DNA of 64,000 nucleotides from JAPPHA01 sp965242975. GTDB lineage: Bacteria > Pseudomonadota > Alphaproteobacteria > Rhodobacterales > Rhodobacteraceae. The stretch covers positions 62,001 through 126,000 of the forward strand of contig CBDETS010000002.1 in the NCBI GenBank assembly GCA_965242975.1, given 5' to 3'. The notes under the pieces are model-generated. The model searched no databases. It worked only from the letters and a program-made list of their open reading frames with translations, and had not been told where the DNA came from. This document shows positions 32,986 to 41,660 of the stretch, in pieces. The stretch's first letter is position 1. Every line of letters begins with the position of its first letter. The position numbers were made by a program, and so were the translations under genes.

Positions 32986-33972
32986 TTAGCTCGAATGAAG
33001 TTTGGATTTCGTTTGACCCACCCATTTGATCGGGCCAGGTCCAAATACCTTCAAAACAGTGGCAGCAACAAAAGTGCTGAACGATTTCAGAGGCTCCTCT
33101 AGCACTGGACGGAGACTTTCTTTGTAGCTGCGCGCAACCAACTCCCAAGCGCTGTCTGAATCCAAATTAGTGATTGCCCGACGCGCCAGATAGCGCAGTT
33201 GATATGCGCGAGCTGTGTGTTCGTGCTGGGCAAAGAAATCAGGATTCAGCGGGCGCAACTTTGAGACCATCCTTTCCCAAGCCTCCAACTGGCGATCCAA
33301 AGCAGCGGAAAGGCCGCCCGCATTGATCCGGTAGTGCGTCAGAAACCCCGGAACGCCTTCGATCTGCCAATCGGTCTTCAGCAACAGCCGCATCCAACAT
33401 TCGATATCTTCTGACTGCCTGAAGGTCTCATCGAAGACCCAATCCCGCTCTGTCTCAAAAGCCGGGCGGTAGGCCAGAGCCTCCAAAACAGTCTTTCGAA
33501 TAACAGCCGCCGATCCATTACCAATTGGGTTGCGGTTCAGAACATGGGCGGCGGTCACATTCCTCAGGCGGGGTGCTTGGTTGATCCCCATCATGCACCC
33601 CGCCTCGTCGATCAAGGCACTGCCGGAGTAACTAACCCCCACATCCGGTTCTGCCTTGAGATGGTGAATGTGAGTCGCCAGTTTCTCAGGCACCCACAGA
33701 TCATCGGCATCGCAAAAACCAACGAACACGCCACGCGCGGCTGCGATTCCGGTATTTCTGGCTCCGGCCAGCCCACGATTGGCTTGCTGGACAAGTCGCA
33801 CGCGCGGGTCGCTTTTGCGCGCGCGGGCAATCGCCGGGGTCGCGTCTTGCGATCCATCGTCGACGATTATAATTTCAAAGGCGTCATGGGTCTGCGCCTG
33901 CAGCGAAGCGAGTGTCTCGGCTAGGGTAGATTCGGCGTTGTACGCCGGTACGACAATTGATGCGATGGGCAT
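32986..33972 (-). CDS. Glycosyltransferase family 2
   Basis: This 328-residue protein has a GT-A domain: ASIVVPAYNAESTLAETLAS at the start, the DxD region FVGFCDADDLWVPEKL, and the acceptor-side ED motif near ETERDWVFDETF/EDIECWMRL. The start ATG 33972 follows AAGGAGAT. It is a close relative of the next upstream gene (33993-34907): both share the ending pattern around YLRYLARRA (here QLRYLARRA). It probably transfers a hexose onto the growing repeat unit. It lies 13 bases upstream of the GT4 gene. Confidence 0.85.
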   Translation of the reverse strand: MPIASIVVPAYNAESTLAETLASLQAQTHDAFEIIIVDDGSQDATPAIARARKSDPRVRLVQQANRGLAGARNTGIAAARGVFVGFCDADDLWVPEKLATHIHHLKAEPDVGVSYSGSALIDEAGCMMGINQAPRLRNVTAAHVLNRNPIGNGSAAVIRKTVLEALAYRPAFETERDWVFDETFRQSEDIECWMRLLLKTDWQIEGVPGFLTHYRINAGGLSAALDRQLEAWERMVSKLRPLNPDFFAQHEHTARAYQLRYLARRAITNLDSDSAWELVARSYKESLRPVLEEPLKSFSTFVAATVLKVFGPGPIKWVGQTKSKLHSS

Positions 33973-33992
33973 GGTGATCTCCTTCGGAATTC

Positions 33993-34907
33993 TCATGAAA
34001 ACAACGCGCGTTTGATCGCTTGCGGCAGTATCGGGGCCAGCGCGGCGCCTGCTGCGGTGGGCAGACCTCGGCGCAAAGGCAGCAGGAAACTGCGCGCATG
34101 CAGACCCAAGCCGTTGCATGTATAGGACAGGGCCTGACCCTGGTTCCCTAACCTCAGCGCCCGGCGCGCGAGGTACCGCAGGTAAACGGCCTCGGACGAC
34201 CGGGACGGGAACACGCCATAGTACGCAGCCGTTCTGACCGCGTATGCACGCCCAGCGCGCATTGCGTTCAAGTCCGAGGACAAGCCCCCGGCACTAGTGC
34301 GATACCAGACCTGAAACTGATCTATCCCGTTAATGGTGAAGCCTTCGCCTGCGAGGCGGATCAGCAGCTCCAGATCTTCGTTATGAACCGTTCTCGTGTC
34401 CAAACCACCAACGGCATTGAAGACATCTCGACGAACCGAGAGATTGGACATGGTGCAGACCGGATTTTCTGCCAACAGGTCCTGAATGGTCAGCGGTGCG
34501 CGAGGAACGGTCGAGCATGTCTGAGAATCTCCAGGCATATCGGCGAAGAACCGGATTTGCCCAAAAGCTGCATCCGTGGTGGCGGGTTGGAAAGCTTCGT
34601 GCAACTGCGCCAGCTTGTCCTTGTGCCATAAGTCGTCCGCATCGCAGAACGCCAGTATGTCCCCTTTTGCCAACTCCGCCCCATAATTGCGTGCGGCACT
34701 TGGACCATCAAACGGGCTGCTTGCGATACGGATGCGTGGGTCTTGCGCAATGTGCTCCAGTACAACAGAGAGACACGCCTTGGAGGGGCGGTCGCCGACG
34801 CAGATCGCTTCCCAATCCGTGAAGCTTTGCGTGCGAATGCTGGTCAGCGTAGCGGCGATGGTTTCGGCATCGTTGTGAAACGGGATGATTATGGCAAAGC
34901 GGGTCAT
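33993..34907 (-). CDS. Glycosyltransferase family 2 (paralogue)
   Basis: This 304-residue GT-A enzyme has FAIIIPFHNDAETIAATLTS, the DxD motif ILAFCDADDLWHKDKL and the catalytic-base region VHNEDLELLIRLAG. It overlaps the flippase gene by four bases and is 20 bases from the next GT2 gene. Similarity between the two GT2 proteins (N-terminal domain, and the YLRYLARRA stretch at the end) points to duplication. The acceptor and donor sugars cannot be read from sequence. Confidence 0.85.
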   Translation of the reverse strand: MTRFAIIIPFHNDAETIAATLTSIRTQSFTDWEAICVGDRPSKACLSVVLEHIAQDPRIRIASSPFDGPSAARNYGAELAKGDILAFCDADDLWHKDKLAQLHEAFQPATTDAAFGQIRFFADMPGDSQTCSTVPRAPLTIQDLLAENPVCTMSNLSVRRDVFNAVGGLDTRTVHNEDLELLIRLAGEGFTINGIDQFQVWYRTSAGGLSSDLNAMRAGRAYAVRTAAYYGVFPSRSSEAVYLRYLARRALRLGNQGQALSYTCNGLGLHARSFLLPLRRGLPTAAGAALAPILPQAIKRALFS

Positions 34908-36142
34908 TGGAAACCGAACCTTTCTGTCGTTTTGTGATTCCGAGGCAGCAACACCCAGGAGGCAGCCAGCATCAAAGCAGCGCTGGTCAGCAGGTATCCG
35001 ATCGCCACTGGCATCAACCCGAACGGAGCCATGATCGCGGTGTTAAGGATCAGTGCGAAAGCAAGTGCCGCGCTGACCCGCATCTCGGTTACCGCGTGGT
35101 TCTCCGACCGCAGCCACCCGGCCACAGCGGACCAGATGACACTCGGCAAAGCCGCAAGGCAAAGGACCGAGACCACCGGTGAAATCTGCTGCCACTCCGC
35201 GCCCAGCAGCAGCGGCACATAGACCGGTGCAAGGGCCGCTTGCAGCAAAACCAGCGGGCTCAGCACCAGGAGGGACGTGCCGAGCCCGTGACGCAGCGCC
35301 TTGGTCTTTTCCGGGGCTGCGCAAAGATGTGGGAAAAGAACCACCGAAAAGGCCTGTGTGAACGATGTCGCCAAGCCTAACCCGGCGTTGAAGGCCATGA
35401 AGTAGATGCCGAGGCTCTCAGCCCCCAGCATCGCGCCGACAACCAACTTGTCGGCCTGCAGACGCAGAACTTTGACGATCTCAACCCCAAGCACAGCCCA
35501 GCCGAAGCTAATAAACGGACGCAGGGCGGCAAACCCGTGTTTCGCGTCCGATGCCCAAGGGCGCAGGCGGCGCATCAGGATCAGCCAGATCGGCGCGGCC
35601 AGCAATCGGGGCAGCACCAAGGCCAGTGGTGAAGCCCAGAGCAGCACCAGCAGGGCTGCCATAACATTCGCACCAACCACCTGCCCGCCCGCAATGGCGG
35701 CAGTCTGTTGCAGCTTGCCTTCGCGCATCGCGAGGGCGGCCTGCACGAGACCTGCAGGCATGAACAGGTACTCTCCCGCCAGAATGGCGAGAAGCAGCGC
35801 CCAAGTCTGATGCCCCATCGCATAGAGGACTGCAGCGATGGCCAGTTGCAAAAGGAAGAGCCCGCCACACCAGACCCAGAAAACACGATGCGCGGTGTTG
35901 CAACGCTGTTCCAACTCGGCCTGCGGGGCTTGAATAATCCTCTGACCCACACCGTTCTCAGTCAGCGCCTTGAGGATATCTCCGGCCGCGAGGGCAGCAG
36001 CGGCCAGACCTATAGCCTCGGAGCTGAGGGTGCGCGCCACGACGATTACCACCGCAAGACGCGAGACCTTTACCACCACTTCGGACGCCGCATACGCCAG
36101 CAGGTGCCGCAAGAAACCGGAATGTGCCAAACGCTGAGTCAT
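34904..36142 (-). CDS. Wzx-type polysaccharide flippase
   Basis: The 412-residue protein has about 12 predicted transmembrane segments (for example VVVKVSRLAVVIVVARTL, GGLFLLQLAIAAVLYAM, LGIYFMAFNAGLGLATSF, IGYLLTSAALMLAASWVLL). It fits the polysaccharide transporter (PST/MATE-like) family that flips lipid-linked repeat units across the inner membrane. ATG 36142 is the likely start. The divergent Wza-type gene begins at 36339; the 196-base gap carries the motif at 36245-36264. Together with the ligase/polymerase at 45.5 kb it defines a Wzx/Wzy-dependent pathway. Confidence 0.82.
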   Translation of the reverse strand: MTQRLAHSGFLRHLLAYAASEVVVKVSRLAVVIVVARTLSSEAIGLAAAALAAGDILKALTENGVGQRIIQAPQAELEQRCNTAHRVFWVWCGGLFLLQLAIAAVLYAMGHQTWALLLAILAGEYLFMPAGLVQAALAMREGKLQQTAAIAGGQVVGANVMAALLVLLWASPLALVLPRLLAAPIWLILMRRLRPWASDAKHGFAALRPFISFGWAVLGVEIVKVLRLQADKLVVGAMLGAESLGIYFMAFNAGLGLATSFTQAFSVVLFPHLCAAPEKTKALRHGLGTSLLVLSPLVLLQAALAPVYVPLLLGAEWQQISPVVSVLCLAALPSVIWSAVAGWLRSENHAVTEMRVSAALAFALILNTAIMAPFGLMPVAIGYLLTSAALMLAASWVLLPRNHKTTERFGFQ

Positions 36143-36244
36143 TTCACCAAATGTCCAAAAAACAGTGTTGAGATCAGTTTTATTTGGCGGCGGACTCTCT
36201 GTCCAAGACGCGGGTGGACAGCCACGCAAACCATCCGGCGAGCG

Positions 36245-36264
36245 ACCTATCCGAATGGGATAAA
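36245..36264. promoter_or_regulatory. CTATCC-GAATG-GGATA motif upstream of the Wza-type gene (site A)
   Basis: TATCC-GAATG-GGATA lies about 75 bases upstream of the Wza-type start and 105 bases from the flippase start. The same dyad, with 4 or 5 centre bases, occurs near 40740, 43190 and 43915, always inside the exopolysaccharide cluster. It is a candidate binding site for the LuxR-type regulator encoded at 43286. Confidence 0.55.
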
Positions 36265-36338
36265 CGACAATCCCGATGCCGGTCTGACGCGCATCACGGC
36301 GCTGCTGTAATTGTAGATGCAGTTCAGGAGAGTTGAAA

Positions 36339-37568
36339 ATGATACGACATTTCAAAGTTTTGGTTTTAGGGGCCGTCAGCGCGGTCGCTCTGTCTGGCTG
36401 CAATAGCATGAAGACCCCACGCAACATCGAGCCCGTCGCAAAAGGCGAGAGCTATCAGGCGCAGTACCGTGCGCCATCCCGCCGCCGGGCGAATACGCCT
36501 TTGCTGCAAGCGGAACATATGAACGGGCGCACATGTACGCCTCAGGCCGGGGATCAAGGCGTAAGTGCTTTTGCCAAATGGTCACAGCCCGCTCTCAGCC
36601 CTCTTTTGGGCGAGAAGCTTTCGCGCAATGACATGGTGCAGATCACCATCGACGGAGATGAACTTCTCAGCGATACCTACGTTGTATCCCGCGATGGCGA
36701 CCTGAAACTGCCCTACTTGCCGCCAGTGCGCGCGCAGGGTCGCACGACCGAGCAGGTGGAGCGGGACGTGGCCCGCGTTCTGGTAGCGGCGCAGTTCTAT
36801 GACAACACACCTCGGGTCACGGCGCGCATCAGCGATTTTGCCTCGGTTACTGTCGGCGTTAAAGGCGCAGTGTTCGAGCCCCACTCGGTTGAGATCGGAG
36901 GCACCCCCGGAGACGCGCTGGACCGTGGTCGTCAGGGTGTTTTGGGGGCCTCGACCGAGGCGCGCAATCTGTCGGTCGCCATCCGTGCCGCTGGAGGCGT
37001 GCGCCCGGATGCAGATCTGTCAGCAGTCGAACTGCACCGGCACGGCACGATCTATCGCATGGATCTGCGCGGCGTATTCGAAGGCACGGACCCGACCGAT
37101 ATCATGCTGCTGACCGGGGATCAGATCGTGGTCAACAGCCGGGGATGTTTCCAGGATGATTTGATGCGCCCTAGCCCGATCAGCCCGCCCGGTGTGACGC
37201 TGTATATGTCTAACCTCACTCAGCCTGCCACCGGCAACGCTCAGTCGGCCATAGGACGCGACGTACGCGAGGTTCCCTATGGCACGCGCTATCTGCAGGC
37301 AGTTGTAGACGCCAATTGCGTCGGCGGTGCCAAGACCACCAATGCCAATCGCAGCGCGGTGTTGTTCACCCGCAACCCGATGACCGGAAACTCGATTGTC
37401 ATTGAGCGCAATATCGAGAAGCTGCTGCGACGTGGGGATCGGGATGATCATGACCCCTATGTTCTGCCGGGTGATGCGATTGCCTGCTATGACAGTAAGG
37501 TGACCGGCCTGACCGAGGTTGCCCGTGCGGTTGGCATCGTCGGCGCAGCGGCTTTGCTGGCCCCCTAA
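36339..37568 (+). CDS. Polysaccharide export outer-membrane lipoprotein (Wza/OPX family)
   Basis: This 409-residue protein has a lipoprotein signal peptide MIRHFKVLVLGAVSAVALSGC (lipobox LSGC). The export domain begins near VQITIDGDELLSDTYVVSRDGDL and PYLPPVRAQGRTTEQVER, followed by SLBB-type beta-grasp repeats (SVAIRAAGGVRPDADLSAV; LTGDQIVVNSRGCF). It forms the outer-membrane channel for export of the polymer together with the Wzz-type protein. The ATG at 36339 is preceded by CAGGAGAG. It converges tail to tail with the histidine kinase gene (stops at 37568/37569). Confidence 0.87.
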   Translation: MIRHFKVLVLGAVSAVALSGCNSMKTPRNIEPVAKGESYQAQYRAPSRRRANTPLLQAEHMNGRTCTPQAGDQGVSAFAKWSQPALSPLLGEKLSRNDMVQITIDGDELLSDTYVVSRDGDLKLPYLPPVRAQGRTTEQVERDVARVLVAAQFYDNTPRVTARISDFASVTVGVKGAVFEPHSVEIGGTPGDALDRGRQGVLGASTEARNLSVAIRAAGGVRPDADLSAVELHRHGTIYRMDLRGVFEGTDPTDIMLLTGDQIVVNSRGCFQDDLMRPSPISPPGVTLYMSNLTQPATGNAQSAIGRDVREVPYGTRYLQAVVDANCVGGAKTTNANRSAVLFTRNPMTGNSIVIERNIEKLLRRGDRDDHDPYVLPGDAIACYDSKVTGLTEVARAVGIVGAAALLAP

Positions 37569-40127
37569 TCAATCCCGAGCGGGCGATGATTTCGCCCGCT
37601 CCCAAGCGGCGGAGACTGCAGCGAGTTTGTCGGTTATGTCTTTGTGTTCCTTGGCTGCAGTCTCTACCGCAATTAAAGCCTCTCGAAACTCTTCCGCTCC
37701 GAAGGTCGCCGCACTGCCTGCCAGTTTGTGGCAGGCCTGTGCTAGTCGGTGCAAATCTGACTTGTCAAACACGCCCGTTTCGAACTGCGCTACCAACTCA
37801 TTCCCTTCGGCGATAAACATGGCATGCAAGCGGGCGAAGACCTCAGGCCCAACGCTGTCTTTCAGTTCTGCCAGCGGATCATGCTGCGCATCATCCGAAA
37901 CCTGCCCATCGGCTCGCGTCACTACTGAAAGCGCTTTGCGCAAAACATCAACCGAAATCGGCTTGCCGATGAAAGCCGTCATGCCTGCCGCACGAAAGGT
38001 CTCAACCGCGTCTGGCAGGACGTTGGCCGACACCGCGATAATCGGCGCATCTGCGGACTGCCCCTGACCGTTACGAATATGGCGCGCGGCGGTTGGCCCA
38101 TCCATCACCGGCATGCTGATATCCATCAGGATCGCATCGAACCGCTGCCTGTTGGCCTTCTCGGCGCCAACCTGTCCGTTTTCAGCCGTCATCACTCGAT
38201 GACCGTCCAGCGCCAGCATGTTGCAGATGACCTCGAGGTTGATCTCGTTGTCTTCGACCACCAACAGGTTCAGAGGTCGGACGGTCTCTGTATTGATCGG
38301 ATCGGCCTCAAGCAGTTGGTCGGGCGCTGCAGGCTGCAATGGTACCCGCAGCCAAAAAGCGCTGCCGTCGCCCAACGTGCTTTCCGCACCAACCTCGCCG
38401 CCCATCGCTTGCGCGAAACGCCGGGCAATCCCCAGCCCAAGGCCGGTGCCACCGACCGTACGACCGATCGAGGGATCGCTGGTGTAGAAGTCATCAAAAA
38501 TCGTATCGATTTCATCCTCAGCGATACCAGCTCCGGTATCGATCACACGCACTTCGTAGATATGCGCCTTAGCCTGATAAGCGGGCTCGCATCTTTCGAT
38601 CTCAATCGAAACACGACCGTTTTCGGTGAACTTGATCGCATTGCCCACTAGGTTCAGCAGAATTTGCCGCAACCTCTGCGCGTCAGTCGCGACATGTGGA
38701 TAGGTGCCGCCCACCCATTGCCACGAGATCGAGTTGCCACGCGAGGCCGCATTGCCGCTTTGCCCATCCACCAAGTCCTGCATCATCGCATTCAGGTCGG
38801 TGGGTTCGTGCGCTACAGACAGCTTACCGGCCTCGAACCGAGCGATATCCAGCACCGCATCCACATGGTTTTGCAGAATCTGGCCCGAGATCTCCATGTT
38901 TCGGACAAACTGCGATTGTTGTTTGGTCGTGCGCGTATTTTTGAGCAGGGTGAGATTACCCAGCAGCCCGTTCAACGGTGTTCTGATCTCGTGACTCATG
39001 ACCGTCAGGAAATCCGACTTGGCCTTTTCCCCAGCCAAAGCACGATCACGGGCCGAGACGAGCTCTTTCTGATCAGCAACGCTTTGCGAGATATCGCGGA
39101 CAAAACCGATGATGATTTCCTCGTCCCCGGTCTGGGCAGATTGCAAAGCCAGTTCGACCGGGAAGACATCGCCATTCTTGCGCATCGCCTCAAGTTGAAC
39201 GCGACCTTTGCCAACGACGTGGCGATCCCCGCCGTTCTGCATACGTTTCATGCCGACGGTATGGGCCTCGCGCAAATGGGCTGGCACGATCAGATCACCG
39301 ATTGAACAGCCTTTTGCCTCATCCTTGGAATACCCGAAAATCGCTTGTGCAGCGGCGTTGAACTCCAACACTTTGCCAGTGGCGTTCACCACAATCACCG
39401 CATCCAATGAGGTCGACAGGATCGTATTCATACGCTGGTTGGCCTGCCGGATCGCCTGCCCCCTTCTATCAGCCTTGCGGTTGACCACCAATAGATAGGC
39501 GCTGACAGCAGCGAGTGTCAGAAATAACCCGCCGGACAAAACGGCCAACCGTAAAAGGCTCAGCGCAGTTTCTTCACGGCGCTGGTCGGACTGGCTTGCG
39601 AAGTAAGAGATTGCTGACACCGAAAGCTCTCGCACCTGTGGGGCGACCCCTTGGGCGCTTGCATAGAGTTCCAGCAACCCAGCATTCAGACTCAAATCCT
39701 CAGCGTCGATTGTGGGTACAGATTCCTCAAGATAGTCGGAGACCCGCGCCAGAGGCTCGGCAAATTTCGGATCAGCGCGCAGGGTTCCAAACAGCCGCGA
39801 GGTGCTCAGAATATCGATGCGGCTGTACAATAGATCGAAGCGGCGGCGGATAAGGTCCAGATTTTCGGGCTTTAGCTCCGCATCCGACGCACCTGCCTCA
39901 AGCGCGTTGAGGTAGAATAGGAACTCAACCTCAACCTGCGTCAACGTCCATTGCACGTTGTCTGTTCGGGCAGATTGCCGGTCGCGCAGATCGGTCATCA
40001 CCTTGACCGACAGCAACACGACCAAAGCAAGGGCGCCTAAAACGGCGATACCGATGAGCCCGAAGGCCCACCGGCGTCGCGAGTGGTTTGGTTTTTGTAT
40101 CGTCAAGGTTTTGCCTGCATCTACCAC
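37569..40127 (-). CDS. Hybrid sensor histidine kinase (PAS-HisKA-HATPase-REC-Hpt)
   Basis: In order: transmembrane helix about 21-45, periplasmic helical sensor region 50-190, second helix about 192-215, PAS 230-350, HisKA with SHEIRTP and His379, HATPase (N-box NAIKF, G-boxes DTGAGIAEDE and GTGLGLGIARR), receiver with Asp669 (LLVVEDNEIN, LMDISMPVMDG) and a C-terminal Hpt with His799 (CHKLAGSAATFG). The architecture is that of a multistep phosphorelay kinase of 852 residues. The Hpt end can phosphorylate a separate response regulator, most simply the LuxR-type protein at 43286. The start is a GTG at 40127. It is 24 bases downstream of a periplasmic protein gene, probably its sensory partner. 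Confidence 0.88.
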   Translation of the reverse strand: MVDAGKTLTIQKPNHSRRRWAFGLIGIAVLGALALVVLLSVKVMTDLRDRQSARTDNVQWTLTQVEVEFLFYLNALEAGASDAELKPENLDLIRRRFDLLYSRIDILSTSRLFGTLRADPKFAEPLARVSDYLEESVPTIDAEDLSLNAGLLELYASAQGVAPQVRELSVSAISYFASQSDQRREETALSLLRLAVLSGGLFLTLAAVSAYLLVVNRKADRRGQAIRQANQRMNTILSTSLDAVIVVNATGKVLEFNAAAQAIFGYSKDEAKGCSIGDLIVPAHLREAHTVGMKRMQNGGDRHVVGKGRVQLEAMRKNGDVFPVELALQSAQTGDEEIIIGFVRDISQSVADQKELVSARDRALAGEKAKSDFLTVMSHEIRTPLNGLLGNLTLLKNTRTTKQQSQFVRNMEISGQILQNHVDAVLDIARFEAGKLSVAHEPTDLNAMMQDLVDGQSGNAASRGNSISWQWVGGTYPHVATDAQRLRQILLNLVGNAIKFTENGRVSIEIERCEPAYQAKAHIYEVRVIDTGAGIAEDEIDTIFDDFYTSDPSIGRTVGGTGLGLGIARRFAQAMGGEVGAESTLGDGSAFWLRVPLQPAAPDQLLEADPINTETVRPLNLLVVEDNEINLEVICNMLALDGHRVMTAENGQVGAEKANRQRFDAILMDISMPVMDGPTAARHIRNGQGQSADAPIIAVSANVLPDAVETFRAAGMTAFIGKPISVDVLRKALSVVTRADGQVSDDAQHDPLAELKDSVGPEVFARLHAMFIAEGNELVAQFETGVFDKSDLHRLAQACHKLAGSAATFGAEEFREALIAVETAAKEHKDITDKLAAVSAAWERAKSSPARD

Positions 40128-40151
40128 TTCATACTGTGTTGCAATCCCACG

Positions 40152-40658
40152 CTATTTAACGATCTCCAACCTGTCGAGTTGCCAAATGCTACGAGCGTAA
40201 ATCACCTCGGTCTGGTACTTGATATCACTGTCATAGGGATAAACGATCCAAAGCGGCCCCTTCTGCCGTCTGGACATCGCCGCACCGTCCATCTCATAGG
40301 CAACAATCGGGTCCTGCGCTGAGATTGAGTCCATCGGAATTTCAACCGCGTAGTCATTGATCGCTGTCGCCCGGATCGTAGCGCCCTCTGACCCGACCTG
40401 TTCCAGCAAGACCGACAGAGGCACACCGACAAATCTGGTTTCGCCGTCTGTCCAGATCGTTGATGTTTCAAAGCTGCGCTGTGGCAAGGCCTGCAGCATT
40501 TCCATATCGAACTGCGCCGTTCCTTCGGGCCCGGTCTGCGCGATATCGCCGGAAATGCGCAGGATGACTTCCCCTGTCGGGATCGCCAATTCTTCGGACT
40601 GAGCAGAAGTCAGGCAAAAGGTGAAAGCCGCAGTGATGATGGCAAAAAACAGGCGCAT
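40152..40658 (-). CDS. Periplasmic molybdopterin-oxidoreductase-like protein
   Basis: This 168-residue protein has a signal peptide MRLFFAIITAAFTFCLTSAQS. The mature part has an oxidoreductase-molybdopterin-binding-like fold: VILRISGDIAQTG, FETSTIWTDGETRFVGVPLSVLLEQVG, AINDYAVEIPMDSI and GPLWIVYPYD. It is much shorter than SuoX/MsrP enzymes and lacks the cofactor-ligating Cys, so it probably acts as a ligand-binding or sensing protein. It begins after GGAGACTAAG and is co-transcribed with the hybrid kinase 24 bases downstream. I infer that it feeds a signal to the kinase. Confidence 0.75.
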   Translation of the reverse strand: MRLFFAIITAAFTFCLTSAQSEELAIPTGEVILRISGDIAQTGPEGTAQFDMEMLQALPQRSFETSTIWTDGETRFVGVPLSVLLEQVGSEGATIRATAINDYAVEIPMDSISAQDPIVAYEMDGAAMSRRQKGPLWIVYPYDSDIKYQTEVIYARSIWQLDRLEIVK

Positions 40659-40716
40659 CTTAGTCTCCAATTCTTTGACCTTAAGAAACCAGAACGGGTG
40701 ACGCTGCGACAGATGG

Positions 40717-40764
40717 GCATGGGGATAGGCACCTATCCGTCCGGATAGGTGCCTATCCCCATGC
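40717..40764. repeat. Perfect 48-base palindrome (23-base arms), site D
   Basis: Two perfect 23-base arms (GCATGGGGATAGGCACC... and its complement) flank the centre TC. The right arm covers the last three codons and stop of galU, the left arm lies in the gap before the molybdopterin-like gene. The centre contains CCTATCC-GTCC-GGATAGG, the same dyad found at the promoters of the cluster. It could be a cruciform terminator, a regulator site or both. Confidence 0.9.
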
Positions 40765-41640
40765 GGCGGCGGAAAGGAGGTTCATGCGTTGACGCAGCAT
40801 GGATTGGAAACCGTCGCGAAGCTCGGTACGCTGCAACGCAAAGACGGTAGTTGCCTCAAGATAGCCCGCGACCGATCCGCAATCGAAGCGCTCTCCTTCA
40901 AAGGCGAAGCCATGGCATCCAGTCTCTTCAATGTCAGCCGCGATCGCGTCGGTAAGCTGGATTTCGTTGCCCGCTCCGGGTGCCAAACCCTCCAGACGGT
41001 CGAATATTGACGGTTGCAGCAAGTAGCGCCCGACAATGCCAAACTCTGAGGGAGCCTGATCGGCGGAGGGCTTTTCGACCAAACCTCGCAGATGCTGCAC
41101 CTGCCCAGCCCTGCGCGCGATATCGACCACGCCATAGGCGCTGATCCGGTCGGACGGCACAGCTTCCGTCGCGATCATGTGCTTGCCTTCAAAGCTTTGT
41201 ACCATCTGCGCCAGGACCGAGCGCTGCGCGTGGATCACATCATCCGGCAGGATCACCGCAAAGGGCTCGTCACCGACAAAATCACGCGCCAGAGACACTG
41301 CGTGACCCAGACCGCAGGGGCTGTATTGTTGAATAAAGCTATATGTCTCATCCTCAAGGTTCGTATGGCGCAAGCGGTTCAGCAGTGTGGTTTTACCGCT
41401 ATCCTTCAGCTTACGCTCCAGCCCGGAGTTGCGTCCGAAATACGCCTCAAGCGCGGATTGGCCGGTTGAGGTGATAAAGATGAACTCATCAATCCCGGCC
41501 GAGCGGGCCTCATCCACCGCATATTGGATCAAGGGGCGGTCAATCAACGGCAGCATTTCCTTCGTCACCGATTTCGTTGCGGGCAGAAACCTTGTGCCCA
41601 GACCGGCGACCGGGAAAACGGCTTTGCGAATACGTGTCAT
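40753..41640 (-). CDS. galU: UTP-glucose-1-phosphate uridylyltransferase
   Basis: This 295-residue nucleotidyltransferase has the signature AVFPVAGLGTRFLPATKSV then TKEMLPLIDRPLIQYAVDEA, followed by EFIFITSTGQSALEAYF, the catalytic region FAVILPDDVIHAQRSVL and KPSADQAPSEFGIVGRYLL. It makes UDP-glucose, the precursor for UDP-galactose and glucuronate sugars of the polymer. Length is as usual for GalU. It follows the WecG/sugar-transferase gene by 20 bases on the same strand. Its last codons lie inside the 48-base palindrome. Confidence 0.92.
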   Translation of the reverse strand: MTRIRKAVFPVAGLGTRFLPATKSVTKEMLPLIDRPLIQYAVDEARSAGIDEFIFITSTGQSALEAYFGRNSGLERKLKDSGKTTLLNRLRHTNLEDETYSFIQQYSPCGLGHAVSLARDFVGDEPFAVILPDDVIHAQRSVLAQMVQSFEGKHMIATEAVPSDRISAYGVVDIARRAGQVQHLRGLVEKPSADQAPSEFGIVGRYLLQPSIFDRLEGLAPGAGNEIQLTDAIAADIEETGCHGFAFEGERFDCGSVAGYLEATTVFALQRTELRDGFQSMLRQRMNLLSAAAWG

Positions 41641-41660
41641 TTCAATACTCCTAAGTTTGA

